Below, in pieces: positions 1-12,400 of a stretch of DNA of 64,000 nt (position 1 is its first letter; each line of letters begins with the position of its first letter). The DNA comes from Sphagnum compactum. Lineage: Eukaryota > Bryophyta > Sphagnopsida > Sphagnales. The position numbers were made by a program, and so were the translations under genes. A model generated the notes under the pieces. The model had not been told where the DNA came from. It searched no databases and was given only the letters and a program-made list of their open reading frames with translations. The stretch is from positions 12,648,001 to 12,712,000 of the forward strand of contig OZ234501.1 of assembly GCA_965153455.1 (NCBI GenBank). The letters run 5' to 3'.

Positions 1-939
1 GAAAAAGGCAACAATAGCCTTTGTCACAATACCTCAAGCATTTGATGCACTAATCCATCTCATTCAATAAATCTTGTTTGTCAATCCTAACCATTTCAAC
101 AAATCTTTGTTCACCAATTTCATTTTATTCAATAAACTTGCATTTGCCAATCTCACCATTGAACAATCTATGTTCACCAATCTTGCTATTGAATAGACCT
201 CCCTTCACCATACACCTTGTCGTTGAACAAATGGCCATTGCCAATCCCCATCATTGATTAGAAATTAAATTGTCCTTACATCGTTGGATGGGGTCAATCA
301 CCAAGTTATATAGACATTTTGAATCTTTCTCCCATTTAACCCCTCAAGAGTTATCCAATGTTTAAGAGTCAAAGGTTTTTATCTCCAACATTTTAGTGTA
401 ATTTTTTTTTGATGTCTTACATGCATTTTTTTTCTTCTTGTTGGCAACATTAGTTTCAAGTTGCATTGATTTAATGTTAATGGTTACAACTTATCTAATG
501 GGGAGTGCAATAGGCAAGAGCACCATTGGTAAGTTTGTACTTGACTTAAGTGGCAATGTTATTTTTGTTACAAGATTGCTATTTAAAGTGAGCAAAATCA
601 ATTATAATGCACAACCTCTATTCAATTCGTAAAGAAAGCTTCAATTAAGTTCTTTAATTCCTTTGTACCTTTCATTTCATGTTATTTTTGTGTCTATGTG
701 TGTTGCATTAAGGGTGCAAACTACAATTTTGAATTTTGTTTCATGCATTCTATCTCAAAACAATGGTTCAACTCTAGATGCCTAATTTTTTTAAAATTAG
801 GATTCTTTTAGTGGTGAGCCCAATTCAACTTCAAAATTGTTGCCCCATGTGGGATGTAACACTCAAGGAGCTTTGAGGAGCACTCCTAGTTCAACTCCTC
901 AATCTAGTATTAATATTGAAAGGAGAAATGGAAAGGAAC
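1..939. other. AT-rich spacer with degenerate short repeats
   Basis: No gene is visible. Bases 55-270 hold a loose array in which phrases like TTCACCAAT and CATTGAA recur every 35-40 bases. The copies are too diverged for a clean unit. The open frame at 438-632 has no recognisable domain. Confidence 0.5.
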
Positions 940-3180
940 CAATTAATATATTTTGTGAGCCTCTTGGGGAAAAAACTAAAAAGATCTTTTGAAAATGCTA
1001 ATGTGTTGTAAGACACATGGGCTTGTTGTTTTCCATGGGTAAAATTGGTTGTTGGAAATGATGGGTTAATTGCTCAAGCTTGGTCCATAATCTTTACCAA
1101 GATCAAGGGAAAAACGAACTATTTATCTTTCAAGTTTGACATGTTGCAAAAACATGCCAATCATTAAAACAAAACAATAGTTACATCAAGCATTTTCATT
1201 GGGGATTATTACTATAATCAAGACCACAACAAATTGTAAAAATGAGAAAACCTTTTGTGAATGCAATTTGAAATTTATCATGACCTTAGTGTAGTTCAGG
1301 TTTTATTTGGGGGTTTAGAAAGAAATACCAGATTTATTTCTATCTTGCACATTCTCCTACATGGAATACCTATGTTGGAGTATGAGTTATTGAGGGAGTT
1401 ATGTTTGTTGTTGAAGGTAAAAAAATGCCTCAAGAAAGCATTGGTCAAATAATAGTGGCTAACAAATTTTAAAGGCAATGCACAATGTGGTTTTCTCCAA
1501 GGTAGTTCTTGTTATTTCAAAGGTTAATTTTGTTGTTGTTAGTGTAGCTGAGGTGAAATTATTGATGTTAAAAATTGGATCAATATCCACATATATGTGA
1601 TGAAAAATTGGAAACACATTACAATTTTGTTGACATTTAAAAGGGTTGAACTAGATGCAACCTTAGATAAAATCAAAGCTGTTATTTTGGACACCATGGG
1701 CAAACATGGGGCCTTATAATGAAGCTATGGCCTCCAAGTAGATTTGTCTTTGATGTGATCGCAATTTAATGTTCTAGGGCATTTGGGCTAGGGCAATCAC
1801 ACAAACAAGTGAACAAGTTTCCTTTTGATTACATGGCACATTGAACCACCCTTGTAATCTTGGTTTTGAACAAGTTGTCTTTGGTTATGCACATTGAAAG
1901 TATGTTATAATCCTTGCATGCCATTTTTCACATAATCCAAAGAAGGTATTCAAATCTATGAACCTTGTTGGAACTTTGGCGATGAAATGCTTGAAATTGC
2001 ATTATGTGAAATCTCGTTGAATATTGATACTTAGCCTTCTAAAATGGGTGTTAGGGGAATACAAGTTGTTTGTTGTGGAAATGCACATAGATGCAGCAAA
2101 CAGCAAGCATGTTTGAAAAAATTTAGATTTTTTATGTGATTTGGAACTAGTTCTAGGTCGACTACCATGTGCCATCATTTTAATGTTGAAAGTGATTCAC
2201 ACTTTGATAAAGCTTGTTAAAAAACAAGATGATTTTATTTAAATGAGTTCATTGACATAACGGAATCAATAGAAGGTGAATTATATTAGTTTTTTGTTGA
2301 TCCATTTTATAAGTATGATGATTTTATTTTCAATACATTCATTACTATCATTGAACATTGAAGTGAACAATTGCCCCACACTTGGGTTTCATACGATTTT
2401 ATGTTGATATTTACCTAATGCCATACTTGGCATTTAAAATTGGTGGCCAAAATTATGGGCTCCATCATTGTGGAGGTTTTGATGGTGCTTACGTTCATGT
2501 GAATTTAACTGACCATTATGGGGCCATGCTTGAAACAATGAATGTTGTATGCTTAGAAGCTACCTGAAACTTATGTGTTGAATTGTCTTGTCAATCCCTT
2601 GATGTGGAAATCATGGTAGCCCTTGGGAAGGTGTACCCACAATATTGGTTATGTGAAGAAATTTCTACTAAGGACTTTTCTCTTCATTTGGATAAGATTA
2701 ACGTGGCATTTTGTGTTGACAAAAAGACAAAGGGAAGGGGGTGGGGGGTATGGTTCTTAGGTTTTTGGATTCAAGGTTGTTGGATGTGCATACTTCTTAC
2801 TTCAAACCCACCATGAATCATAATGTTGAGGCAATGATGTGGAAACCAACAAATGTGAATCTAATCACTTGAATGTGATGAAAGATTTAATTTTTTCCAC
2901 TTTTAATTCAAAAACTAAGTGAATATATAAAAGTTGTGAAAATAATTATGGTGCAAGTGCTTGGTTTGATGGAGGATGAAAGGACCTTCAACAACTTAGC
3001 TTTCATGAAAAGTAAGTTGCATAATCAATTGACCACACATCTTGACTTATGTGTGTGCATGTTCACCAATAATTTCTACATAATTTTTAATGTTTTGCAT
3101 AATGCAATCATTGTAACTTGGAAGGCAATTTGCATTAAGTACCATGTAAATGGTTATGTCTATTTAAAATCATAGTTTAT
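940..3180 (+). pseudogene. hAT-like transposase remnant
   Basis: Pieces in changing frames follow the order of a plant hAT-like transposase. At about 1010-1130 there is a zinc-finger-like start (TWACCFPWVKLVV), and at 1261-1450 a segment with GGLERNTRFISILHIL. The central RNase-H-like part is at 1450-2230, including an FSHNPKKVFKS-like piece near 1930 and DLELVLGRLPC near 2150. At 2600-2720 there is YPQYWLCEE followed by INVAFCVDKK. The C-terminal dimerisation-type segment is at 2936-3175, with MEDERTFNNLAFMKSKL. Many stops and frameshifts interrupt the reading, so no working protein is made. The family match is from memory of related plant proteins. I did not find terminal inverted repeats or a target duplication, so the true ends are unknown. 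Confidence 0.65.
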
Positions 3181-6100
3181 TTCTTGAAGTTGTCATTTGC
3201 ACTATATAACACAAATTCTATTATTGAGGTGTTTTTTTTTTCCTAGAAATGCAAGTTATATGATTTTTGTATGCATTGTGTGGGTGTAAGAAAAAGTTGC
3301 AAATTTGGTTATGAAGATTGTCCATTGTCTAGTTTTGTGGGTGCTAGGATGAATGTTTCAACATGGGGATTTGTTTATGGGATGTTTGTGTGGGTGTACA
3401 ACTCCTCTACCACATGGGCATGACCTTTCAAGGTCAGGGTCCAATTCCCTTACAAGAGATGTTTATTAATGTGTGTGTTTAAATTTTTAAATTCAAGAAT
3501 TTGAAGTGTGATTAATCCAATCTACCTTGTTTTGTCACAATTTTGTAAACATGGCCACACATTGAGTAAACAAATTTGTTGCAACTTTCAAACACATAGA
3601 GCCACTTTTGCTACCACTGTCAAATTAACATAGCCAAATTTGTTGCCCAACAACCCTAGTAGTTTGACAAATTATTGTGATTATTACTCGGAAGTGGGCA
3701 GGGGGGGGGGGGAGGGGACACTAATTAAAAAAAAAGAAAATATATGAGTAAAATATAGAATGCAATATATTGGTTGTTGGGTAAAAATTATAAGTTATTA
3801 GTATAACAATAGGATATATTTTATTCAAATAATCAATCTAATTATAATATAGGATATGTAATAATCTGAAATAATAGATTACAATTAATATAGGGTGACT
3901 TTGATATTTATATTTTTAAAAATTAAATGATAATAGGGTGATAAAAAATAGGTCGGACAATTATCTAACAACCCACCTAAAAATGGTCATTTTACACATG
4001 TTAAGTGTCCCCCGGGGACTGTAATTCTTCTATACCAAAAAAATAGTAAAGTTGGAAGACAAATCAAAAGGGTGGTGCAAGAAGGAGAAAATTATATCCC
4101 TCCATTCAATTTGAATATGGCACTCACACCACTCTATCATCATTGTCAAATTAGATGAACAGTTTTCCACAATAGAAACAAAAGATAATCTACAAACATA
4201 AACAAAAGATAGGAAGGGAAAACCAAGTCCTAGTTAATTAATATTAAGTCATCCACAATAAACCTTACAAGTTAGATCCATTGCCTTGGAAATCCAACCT
4301 TGGATTAACTTGTTTACCCAACCTAGGATTTGGGGTTGGAACTAGTGTGGCCAATTATTGAATTTTGATCCAATTATCAACCCAATTCTTAATAACCTAT
4401 TAGTTGGTTATTGATTTTTATAATCGATTAAATTGATAATTTCCTAGACCTATTGAAATTTCAAAATCTAATGACTTGTTGTGATGAACCAATTATCATC
4501 CAAGTAGGTTGTCAATCTTTAAATATTAATACAAAAAAACTAAAAACCCTATAATTAATGTATAATCATCAAGTTAATTTATAATCCTCAACCGAGGAAA
4601 TCAAGTTCGATGATTTCATGTTCACTATTTAATAAATCTTATCCTAAGATCTTGGCATAATCATTAAGAAATTATTAATGTGTATTTTTTATTTATTAAA
4701 TACACCTTAATAATCTCTCAAATAAACTTGTATTCTTTATTCATGATTATTTATCACCGACCTTCTTTGTTGGTTACTATAGTATTATGAACAGATTCCC
4801 ACTAGAAAAAAATGTTAATTTATTTTTTTAAATTCGATTTTGTGATGTTGCTAAAGTGGTGATCAATGTTTGCTTTTTCAATTTTCTCATGTTGCACCGA
4901 AAGTGGCCATCAATCACAAGAAGATTTAGCCAAATTTGGCTACAAGACAAATAGAGAAGTTGAAAAATCTAAGAATCCTATTACATGTTGGTGAACCATT
5001 AGAACCTATTAGAACAAAGTATGATGATTTCAAAAGAAAAAAAAGCTAAAAATTTGCTCAAATCCTCCAAAAATCTTCGCAATTTCATAACTTTTTTTCT
5101 CCAAAGGTCGCAATATTTTTGAAAATTTTACAAAGCGTTTTGTTAACCATGTTGCCTGAGACCCTTTTTTAATAGCAAAATGGAAAATTTTCACCACAAA
5201 AAAAATATTAAAAATCACTAATGGTGATCATCCATGATAAATACATTTATTCAAATTTTGTGATACCGTAGTACCTTTTTAGGGTTGGCACTGAGGTGCC
5301 AAATAATTAATTTAATTTTCAATTCTTAATTCGGCGATTAAAATTTCGACACTCTATATTAAACTTATTATAACTAGAGGCTTATAGAAGAGAAGTTTAG
5401 TGCTTTTGTGGTTAGTAAGTTACAATTTCTTCAAGGATCAAACTTTTGGTTGGTTACCTGAGTTTTTTTTAATTTTTGACATAACTAATTATTAGTATCC
5501 AAAAAATTCAGCAAATTAGAAAATAATTTAATTTAATTCATATGGTAAAGCAACAAGGATGATTTTTGGTGGTTTTAAAGATAAAAATATTATTTTTGAT
5601 GATTTTTTTTTTTCCCAAGAAAGGGAAATTGTGAAAAAATATTTTTTGGAAAATGGCGAATTTTTCCCACACAAAAAAAAAATCAATGGAAAAAAGACCA
5701 TTTGAATATTATAACTAATTTCCCACCATTTATGAAAATAGACACCAAATGATTTCCCACCGTCTGAAAAGAACCATATGCATGTTGTGACCGATTTCAC
5801 ACTGGTATGCGTATTTCATCCAATTTCCATCGTATGTCGACCGTATGTACGTGCTCCTCGACCTCACAAGTCTGGGAAGTTCAGGGGTGGCGATCACCAC
5901 TTATCCCTAGGAATATATTTAGCCAAATCTGGCTATCAACTAGAAGTGAAAGCAAAAATACTTTATCATCATCCTTCTTTTTTTATCTTTTTTTGGCTAC
6001 ACACTGAACACCAAGTATTCATATCTGGCATGTAGCCAGAATTGGCTAAATTAGTTTCTGGATGGTCACCACCTTGGCTACATCACAAAAATCATTATAA

Positions 6101-6670
6101 AAACCCTGTGCCCACCTGGGACAATCGCCATTTAATGCTAATTAATTAATGCTGGGGATCCTAGCGAGTGGACCTTCTTAATGAATTTTGGAAATAAATA
6201 AAATAAAATCCCCTGCCCTAAAACATGAAACAAAAAGAAACCCTAAAAGAGATTTTTTTTTAAAAAAAAACATGGAATTTGGAATTGATTTTCCTTATAT
6301 TTAGTTGTATTTTTATATATAGGTAAGCCTCAATTATATAGGTATAAATATAAATATATTTTCCTTATATTTTTATATATAGGTTAGCCTCAATTGGCAA
6401 ATGGGTATAGGGATTTGGAACTTAAAATTTGGTGTGTTGATTGTTATGACAAATTTTTAATTGTACTAAATTTGTTAGTTACATTGCCTTGTGTAGAAAT
6501 TGAGTTGAAAAGAAGATTTGTTCATGTAGGCACAAGCACAATAATCACAAAGGTGTGAACTCAAATCTTTAGAAAGAACGACGACGATGAAATGTTAACC
6601 AAAAATATTGAAGTGGAAAACAAAACAAGGGGCATGTCATAGCATGGCCTTGAGCCATTTACATGGAAAA
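3181..6670. other. AT-rich intergenic DNA
   Basis: No coding signal stands out. Small features are a run of about 12 G at 3700-3711 and a near-duplicate of about 45 bases around TTTTATATATAGGT at 6291-6345 and 6361-6400. The open frames at 5528-5800 and 5778-6035 are low-complexity and match nothing I know. Confidence 0.5.
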
Positions 6671-6934
6671 GGCAAAAGAAGAATTATGGAAACTCAACTA
6701 TTTCACCATGCAAAGATATAATCTTCAAAAAAGTCCTCTAAAAGAAACCAAAATCCTTCAAGATATCATAACTCTATAACCAATCTCAAGTTTCAACACA
6801 AGCCAAAATATCGTCTTTCAAAAATCCTCATATCAAAATAGACATACTACCTAGGGGCCAAAATCCATTAAGCTACTAGGTATACTCTATAATGAACCTA
6901 AACACAATATCCTTGCCTTGGTAGGCAAGGCCAA
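6671..6934 (+). repeat. Dispersed repeat family A, copy 1
   Basis: This 264-bp block is closely matched at 28269-28528 (same strand) and 43030-43318 (opposite strand). Shared landmarks are GGAAACTCAA, CCAAAATCCTTCAAGATAT, CCTAGGGGCC and AACACAATATCCTTGCC. It ends in the imperfect palindrome CCTTGCCTTGGTAGGCAAGG at 6911-6930. It has no coding capacity, so it is probably a non-autonomous element or a fragment of a larger one. Confidence 0.8.
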
Positions 6935-7465
6935 TAAACACATGCAACTTATGTGGGTTGATAATAGTTCACATCATCATCAACTTTATAAGAGAAAACC
7001 TTCTTTCTTTATTTACAAAAACCGTGACTTTTTTTCCATTGAATAGTATCTATTACGAAGGACATCTACATCACTCTTATTTCAATCTCGGATAGATTTC
7101 CTACTACTAATAAACTTGCCAAGTTCAATCGCAAGTCGTCAATGAAGAAAACATGCTCTCCTCTAGTGGCAATTATACAAATAAAATGTTCCATAATGGT
7201 TGACACGCAACCGTGCAACCTGCAATATCAATGCACAAAGCAACGTGCATAAATGCAAATAAGTAGATAATGAATGTTTCTACAACTATGTGTAGCCACA
7301 ACAGTGCTACAAACTTCAACCTTTAGCTAATATACAATAGCAGGTTTTTCCAAATCCCCAAAATTGTATACACTGCTTTGAAGTCACACTTTCAGCATCA
7401 GAGAAATCTTGCTTTGAAGAGGGAAAGGGAGGAAAAAAAGTGTTGGGTAGTTCCTGCAAGTAAGT
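6935..7465. other. 3' flank of the rhomboid gene
   Basis: Nothing clear is seen here. It lies downstream of the minus-strand rhomboid stop codon, so it should hold that gene's 3' untranslated region and poly(A) site. I could not place either exactly. Confidence 0.4.
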
Positions 7466-10214
7466 TTAGGAATTGTGTTGCTTCTTCCGCACAATGGACA
7501 TAAATCTGGTTAGCGGTGGCTGGTCTATTAGAAGCCTTTGGCCACCACCAGGCTGTGACTGAAAAGAAAGCGCAGGTCCCACTAGCCATGCCACAGCAGC
7601 ACCTCCAAATAGTCCTCCTAACTGCAAGTCAAAGCTCCAAACCAAAAGATTATTCCCCAAAGATGAAAACCTCTGCTCTAAACCCAAAACCGTCGATGTC
7701 TTCATCCTGAAGAATCCGATGCCCATCAACTTTCAATTCGAAGACCCATTTGATGTTCTATTCACTTTTGGCATTCTTAATGCACACTAGTTTTGTCACT
7801 GCAAAAGACAACATTCAGGAAAAACAAAAAGACCAAAAAGTCCCACAAAAGGCTGTGTGCAAAGAACTTACATGGCCCCAGTTGTCAATACCCTCACTAA
7901 GTAGGCCGAATACCTGAAGATGAACAATGCACACATAATTAATTCGTGTCAAAGATTTGACAGTTTAGGAAGAACCAAAATGCAAGATCTCAAAACCCAA
8001 CGTTTGATATCATACCATGTTGATAGCAATTACACGTCCCACTTGAGCAAGGCTTTGGTCACCCCCACTCATAAGGCTCTTATGCCTCACCAAAAATACT
8101 GCCAAGGCCCCAACCTGAGGAGAACCAGATATTTCACCAACAACTAAATTGAGAGGAGACCTAGGTTAAATCTGTCACCAGAAAACTAGCAATCAAAGAT
8201 CTGCATACACTAGCAAAAAGAAAATTAAAGGGGAGATGCATTGTCTTCAAGTAATTGCAGGTGATGGAATTGCAAAGCATGCCAAACATAAGGTAAAGAG
8301 CTTACTAGTCCAAAAATAGCTCCAGAAGCACCTACAGAAGGAGCTGTGCAAAGCGTGTAGCTCAGACTACTACCTGCCCCCACCCATCAATTGTTCATCT
8401 TAAATAGTTGTCACAAAATCATTGTGTCATTATGGGGTCTGTATTGTGAGTATGCTGATCTTGAGACCATTGTGCTTCAAGCCCATTTTGAAGTTTTTTT
8501 GCTATAACACAAATTCCACTACAGCATGCAAGCATGCAAAATTGTGAGGATTGACAACATACTTGCAAGAGCCGATGCCACATAAACGGCTAAAAAGCGC
8601 CTCCCTCCTCCCAATGACTCAACTGTGGGTCCAACTGAATTAAGCGAATAAGAGTTCACCTGCATGCCCACAATAAACGGTATAATGTCATGACCATATG
8701 TTGCACAAATGTCAGCATCCATTTTTGATGTTTTTGTCATTTTTTCTTCCCTGCTTCAAAAAATTCTGCATGTACTAAGATCACTGCTGCATAAAAATCA
8801 CCAGAGGAGTGATCCATATGAAGAAAGAATAGTCACCAAAAGATGCGCTATGTTTGCATGGAGTAATGATGGTGTGATGAGCCTCCATAGCTGACCTCGA
8901 TTTATCAAACTGTTTACCTGTGTTCAGCCGAATTGGATATATCAGCAGGGAATTGCTATAAATCAAACTGTGATTTATCCAAGTATGAAGAAAACTCAAT
9001 TTACCTTTGCTCCCCATAAGAGAAGTCGCCCTTGTGATGCAACTTGTGCCATGTACACTCTGGACCACACACACCCCACAAAAAATCTGAGTCAAGAGGA
9101 TTTAAAGAAGCAGAGAGCTACTCAAATTGCACCATTCAGATGGGTTGAGAAAGGATGGCACAACAAGACAGGGAAGATGGGATTTTCCTTTTTTGGCCAA
9201 GAATTACTTACAAGAGATTGAGACCAAGAATAACATTGGTCCATTTCCGACCTTTTGAACCTACACCCACACCAGTTCTAGAGTGTGGCGCCTCATTTCT
9301 GCCCCCAGTTGCTGCCATTCTCACCTTCAGCTTCCTTCTAGGATGTGAACCAGTTTCTAGAAACTGAACTATTGAACCCCATGGCATGTATACCACAACA
9401 CTTGAGCCCAATAAACTTGGAATCCCTGCACTGTCACAACATTGTGGTGCTAAATGCCAACAATTTCCATTTCCTGCATCCAATCCCAAATTGTTTGATT
9501 GACCCTGCGTTTTGTTGCACTTGCTAATTGGCTCCTGTGCAAATAACACCCGTCCATCCCATGCATGTCAGAATCTGAAACCCAGATTTTTTTGCAACCC
9601 ACAATCATCAATCAACAATGAGAATTCTTCAAGAAATTGACTAGACTTTTGGACCATCTTTGCGGAAGACCACCAAAGTGGAAAATCTAAAGGAAAAAAA
9701 AGGCTTCAAATTTTGGTTGGGACATGCTGAAAATTACATACAAAGTTAATTACCCATCTGAAAGTGCCAATTTAAACAAAAGCAGGTGGAAAAATCATCA
9801 CACAATTCTTCACCCATTAGTGTTTGGGAATGACAAGATGAGCCCAGAGATTAGGGTTTCCACTTAGGGTTTTGTTTTGAATGGGTTGAAAGAGAGCAGC
9901 ACCAATTTTTTTACCTTGAACTGATCACCCATGAAAGATGAAGTCAAAGACAGAAATCTTTCCAGCTGAGCAGCACCAGCAGCAACTAAAAATCCAGCTC
10001 TGGAGCTGGACAAGGCCAAGGGCTTTGAACCCATTTGAGCTGCTCTCATACTGAGTTCACTGCTGCCGTTGTTGTTGCCACGGAGTGCTCCTTGACCTGT
10101 ACACACTGACCCAATTGCAGCAATCCAAGAAGCTCCCATCCCTCCACCACCACCACCCATCCCTACAAGCGCCCTTATTATTCCACCCATCTCCATCTTC
10201 TTTCCCACTTCCAA
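7466..10214 (-). CDS. RBL10/RBL11-like: Plastid rhomboid protease, nine exons
   Basis: This is a rhomboid-family intramembrane serine protease, predicted in plastid membranes, that would cut transmembrane substrates. Exons on the minus strand are 10214-9915, 9363-9212, 9059-9005, 8917-8837, 8659-8563, 8373-8306, 8114-8016, 7913-7872 and 7621-7466. They total 1050 bases, or 349 residues, and all junctions are GT–AG and in frame. Residues 1 to about 120 are rich in G, S and A and suit a transit peptide. The rhomboid core starts near GLNLLVYMAQ (residue 146). It has the WR pair (180-181), the [10 protein letters not shown] motif (His189, His194, Asn198), catalytic Ser245 in GASG and catalytic His298 in DNWGHLGG. 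Arabidopsis RBL10 and RBL11 both resemble it and I cannot choose between them. A second in-frame ATG lies at 10196. The first exon boundary is the least certain. Confidence 0.93.
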
Positions 10215-10485
10215 ATCTCCCCTCCTCCTCCTCTTTCCCTTTCTCGCAAAATTCCTTTCCCTGTCCCTTCAAAAAACAACTATGATCCTTGGCCTTTCCT
10301 CTTCCCCTCCCTCCTTGTTCTCTTCTCTGCTTGGTCTATTGGAACATGAGGAATTGCGAAAGTTAAATATGGGTGGCGGCCTTTTGTATTTTGCTTTGGT
10401 TTTTTGGCTACAAATTTTTGCTTTTTGTTTTTCTCTTGACATCCATCCTTTTTCCCCCTATGATGGTAGCTAGGGTTTAGGGTTT
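10215..10485. promoter_or_regulatory. Divergent promoter region of the rhomboid gene and the Q-rich gene
   Basis: This 270-bp spacer separates the minus-strand rhomboid start from the plus-strand Q-rich remnant. The rhomboid side holds a pyrimidine-rich stretch (CCTCCTCCTCCTC at about 10218) typical of plant leaders. Telobox-like AGGGTTTAGGGTTTAG lies near 10472-10487. The two genes may once have shared a bidirectional promoter, but this is inference from arrangement only. Confidence 0.4.
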
Positions 10486-12400
10486 AGAGCACAGAAAGTC
10501 ATCCAGCAGATGTGTTCAGGAAATGAGTTCCCTCCAAACGGGAGAAATGGGTTCCAGCGGCAACTTCTTTTTTCCCCGTTCTTCACCAATTTAGTTAGAG
10601 GCTTGTCTACATTTCCAGCTTCTGGTCTCCAAAGGGCTCAACGCTGGTAACAACGGCTTGCAACATCTGCTGCATCTCAGCAGCAGCATCTTCACCATCA
10701 GCAGCAGAAAGCGAGTAAGGAAAAACACTTTCATTAGTTCTTTGCATATCACTGATTTGTGAACTCAAGAGAGGATCGTATTGAAAAAGGAAAATCCTAC
10801 TTTAGTTCACTGCTGTAGATAGAAGACATTTTTGTTAAGTTCCTCTGTTATGTGAGATTTGTTTTTGTTATGGTGTTGTTTGTCTCTTTGGAGAGGTCTC
10901 TTGTCGTGTACAAAACAGGCTCTTTCATGAAGATTTTTGGTTAGAAATTCTTGTTGCTGGAAATCTAACATCTGCACCCTGCATGTATTGATTCTCAAGG
11001 CCTTGCTACAGAATGGCAGCAAACCTTTGCAACAGTAGGATCAAGCCCTAGCCCAGGTTCAAGCTCACATGCAGGCTCAAGTCCTAGCCATTGATTAAGC
11101 TCAGGCTCAAGCGCAGGACCAGGCTCAGGCTCAAGCTCATGTTCAAGCCCAGGCCCAGGCTGCAGCTGTGCAGGTTCATGCCCATGTGCAGGAACATTAA
11201 CAAGCTTCTCAACACCCACATCTCACACAGCAGCTGAGGAAACCCCTAACAAAAGCTGCGTTGCTTTGCTTTGCTTTGCAGCAGCAAACCCCACTTACAA
11301 AAACTGCTTTGCTTTGCAGCAGTAGCAACAGGGAGCAGATTTACATTGACACCATGATGAACAGCATAGGCAATCTCTTGCTTTGTTGAGGGGATCTGTT
11401 CAGGCATTGACTTGCAGCAGTGTGACACAGCTTTCAAACCAGTAGGTGGACATGGTGGAACTGAGGTAGGCCAAGCTCCAGCACCTTTGTCAGGAGGAGC
11501 TACAAAACCAGCTGAGTGCAGTTGTGCAGCATGCTTCATCAACACAGCAGCAGCAGCAGGCATTGCAACCAGCTATACCATCACCATCCTCAACTTTGGT
11601 GATGTGAACCAAGATTCCGGAATAGATACTGACAAAAGAAGTGATCATTCACAAGGTCTTAGCAGCACTGGTCAAATTGACTGCTGTAGGAGAAGCAATC
11701 TTTCACAGGGTCTGAGTGGAGCTAACTGAATTGGTAGTGAGGGGAGAAATGAACTTTCACAGGTGCTGCAAGGAGCTAACTAAATTGATGATGAGAGGAG
11801 AAATGACTCTTTGGTGGGTAGTAGTAATAGGGCTATGTCTGAGAGCACAGGTATGCAGGGAGCTCCATCTGTTACTGACAACCAGCAAATGCCATGCACA
11901 GTCATGGATGCACTGATGGCAATTTATGATTGGCAAAATAGCAGGAGTCTGCCTGGATATGCACCAAGCAGTTTAGTGCCACGGCTATCACTAGAGCAGC
12001 TACTGGTGTGGTAGAATTTCTTTCAAAGGGAGGGCAATGGAGGCTCTGAGTCTGTGAAGACAAATCTGGTCTCCGGGCTTCCTGCTTCATTGGCTACAAC
12101 AGCAGCACACTTGAGTGGGCCTGAGGTGTTGCAGCAGTGTGTTAGAGAGAGCAGTTATGTATTTTACTCCTCAACATATGTTAAGGCTTGCAGGTCAAAG
12201 AGTTAACAATGCCTGGTGCATGGAACAATGGTACCAGACTAATGCACGCAACTGAATCGCAGCTGCAGATACCCATGCTGCCTGCAATTCCTCCCTTCCA
12301 CTCCTGCCCATTGTCTAGAGGTACTGCTGCAACTGATGAGCATTTAGGACCTGTCGTTTCCAGAGGTCCTGGCAGTAGCACTGGTGGTGTTAGCTAGGCA
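10486..12400 (+). pseudogene. Glutamine/alanine-rich protein gene, broken
   Basis: GC content and codon pattern look like old coding sequence. At 11000-11240 one frame reads a Gln-Ala repeat (AQAQAQDQAQAQAHVQAQAQ), broken by TAG or TAA where the pattern expects Gln. At 11412-12012 one frame gives FGDVNQDSGIDTD, then three repeats of about 60 bases around SQGLSGANxI and RRSN, then MDALMAIYDWQNSRSLPGYA. Two in-frame stops (TGA ending at 11729, TAA near 11780) interrupt this frame. A neighbouring frame near 11530-11590 reads QQQQALQPAIPSPSS, which suggests a frameshift. Q-rich plant transcription regulators look like this, but I do not recognise the family. It could instead be a non-coding transcript or contain unrecognised introns. 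Confidence 0.5.

Noticed and set aside
7516-7710. Plus-strand frame over the rhomboid last exon
   Set aside because: Antisense shadow of the rhomboid C-terminus.
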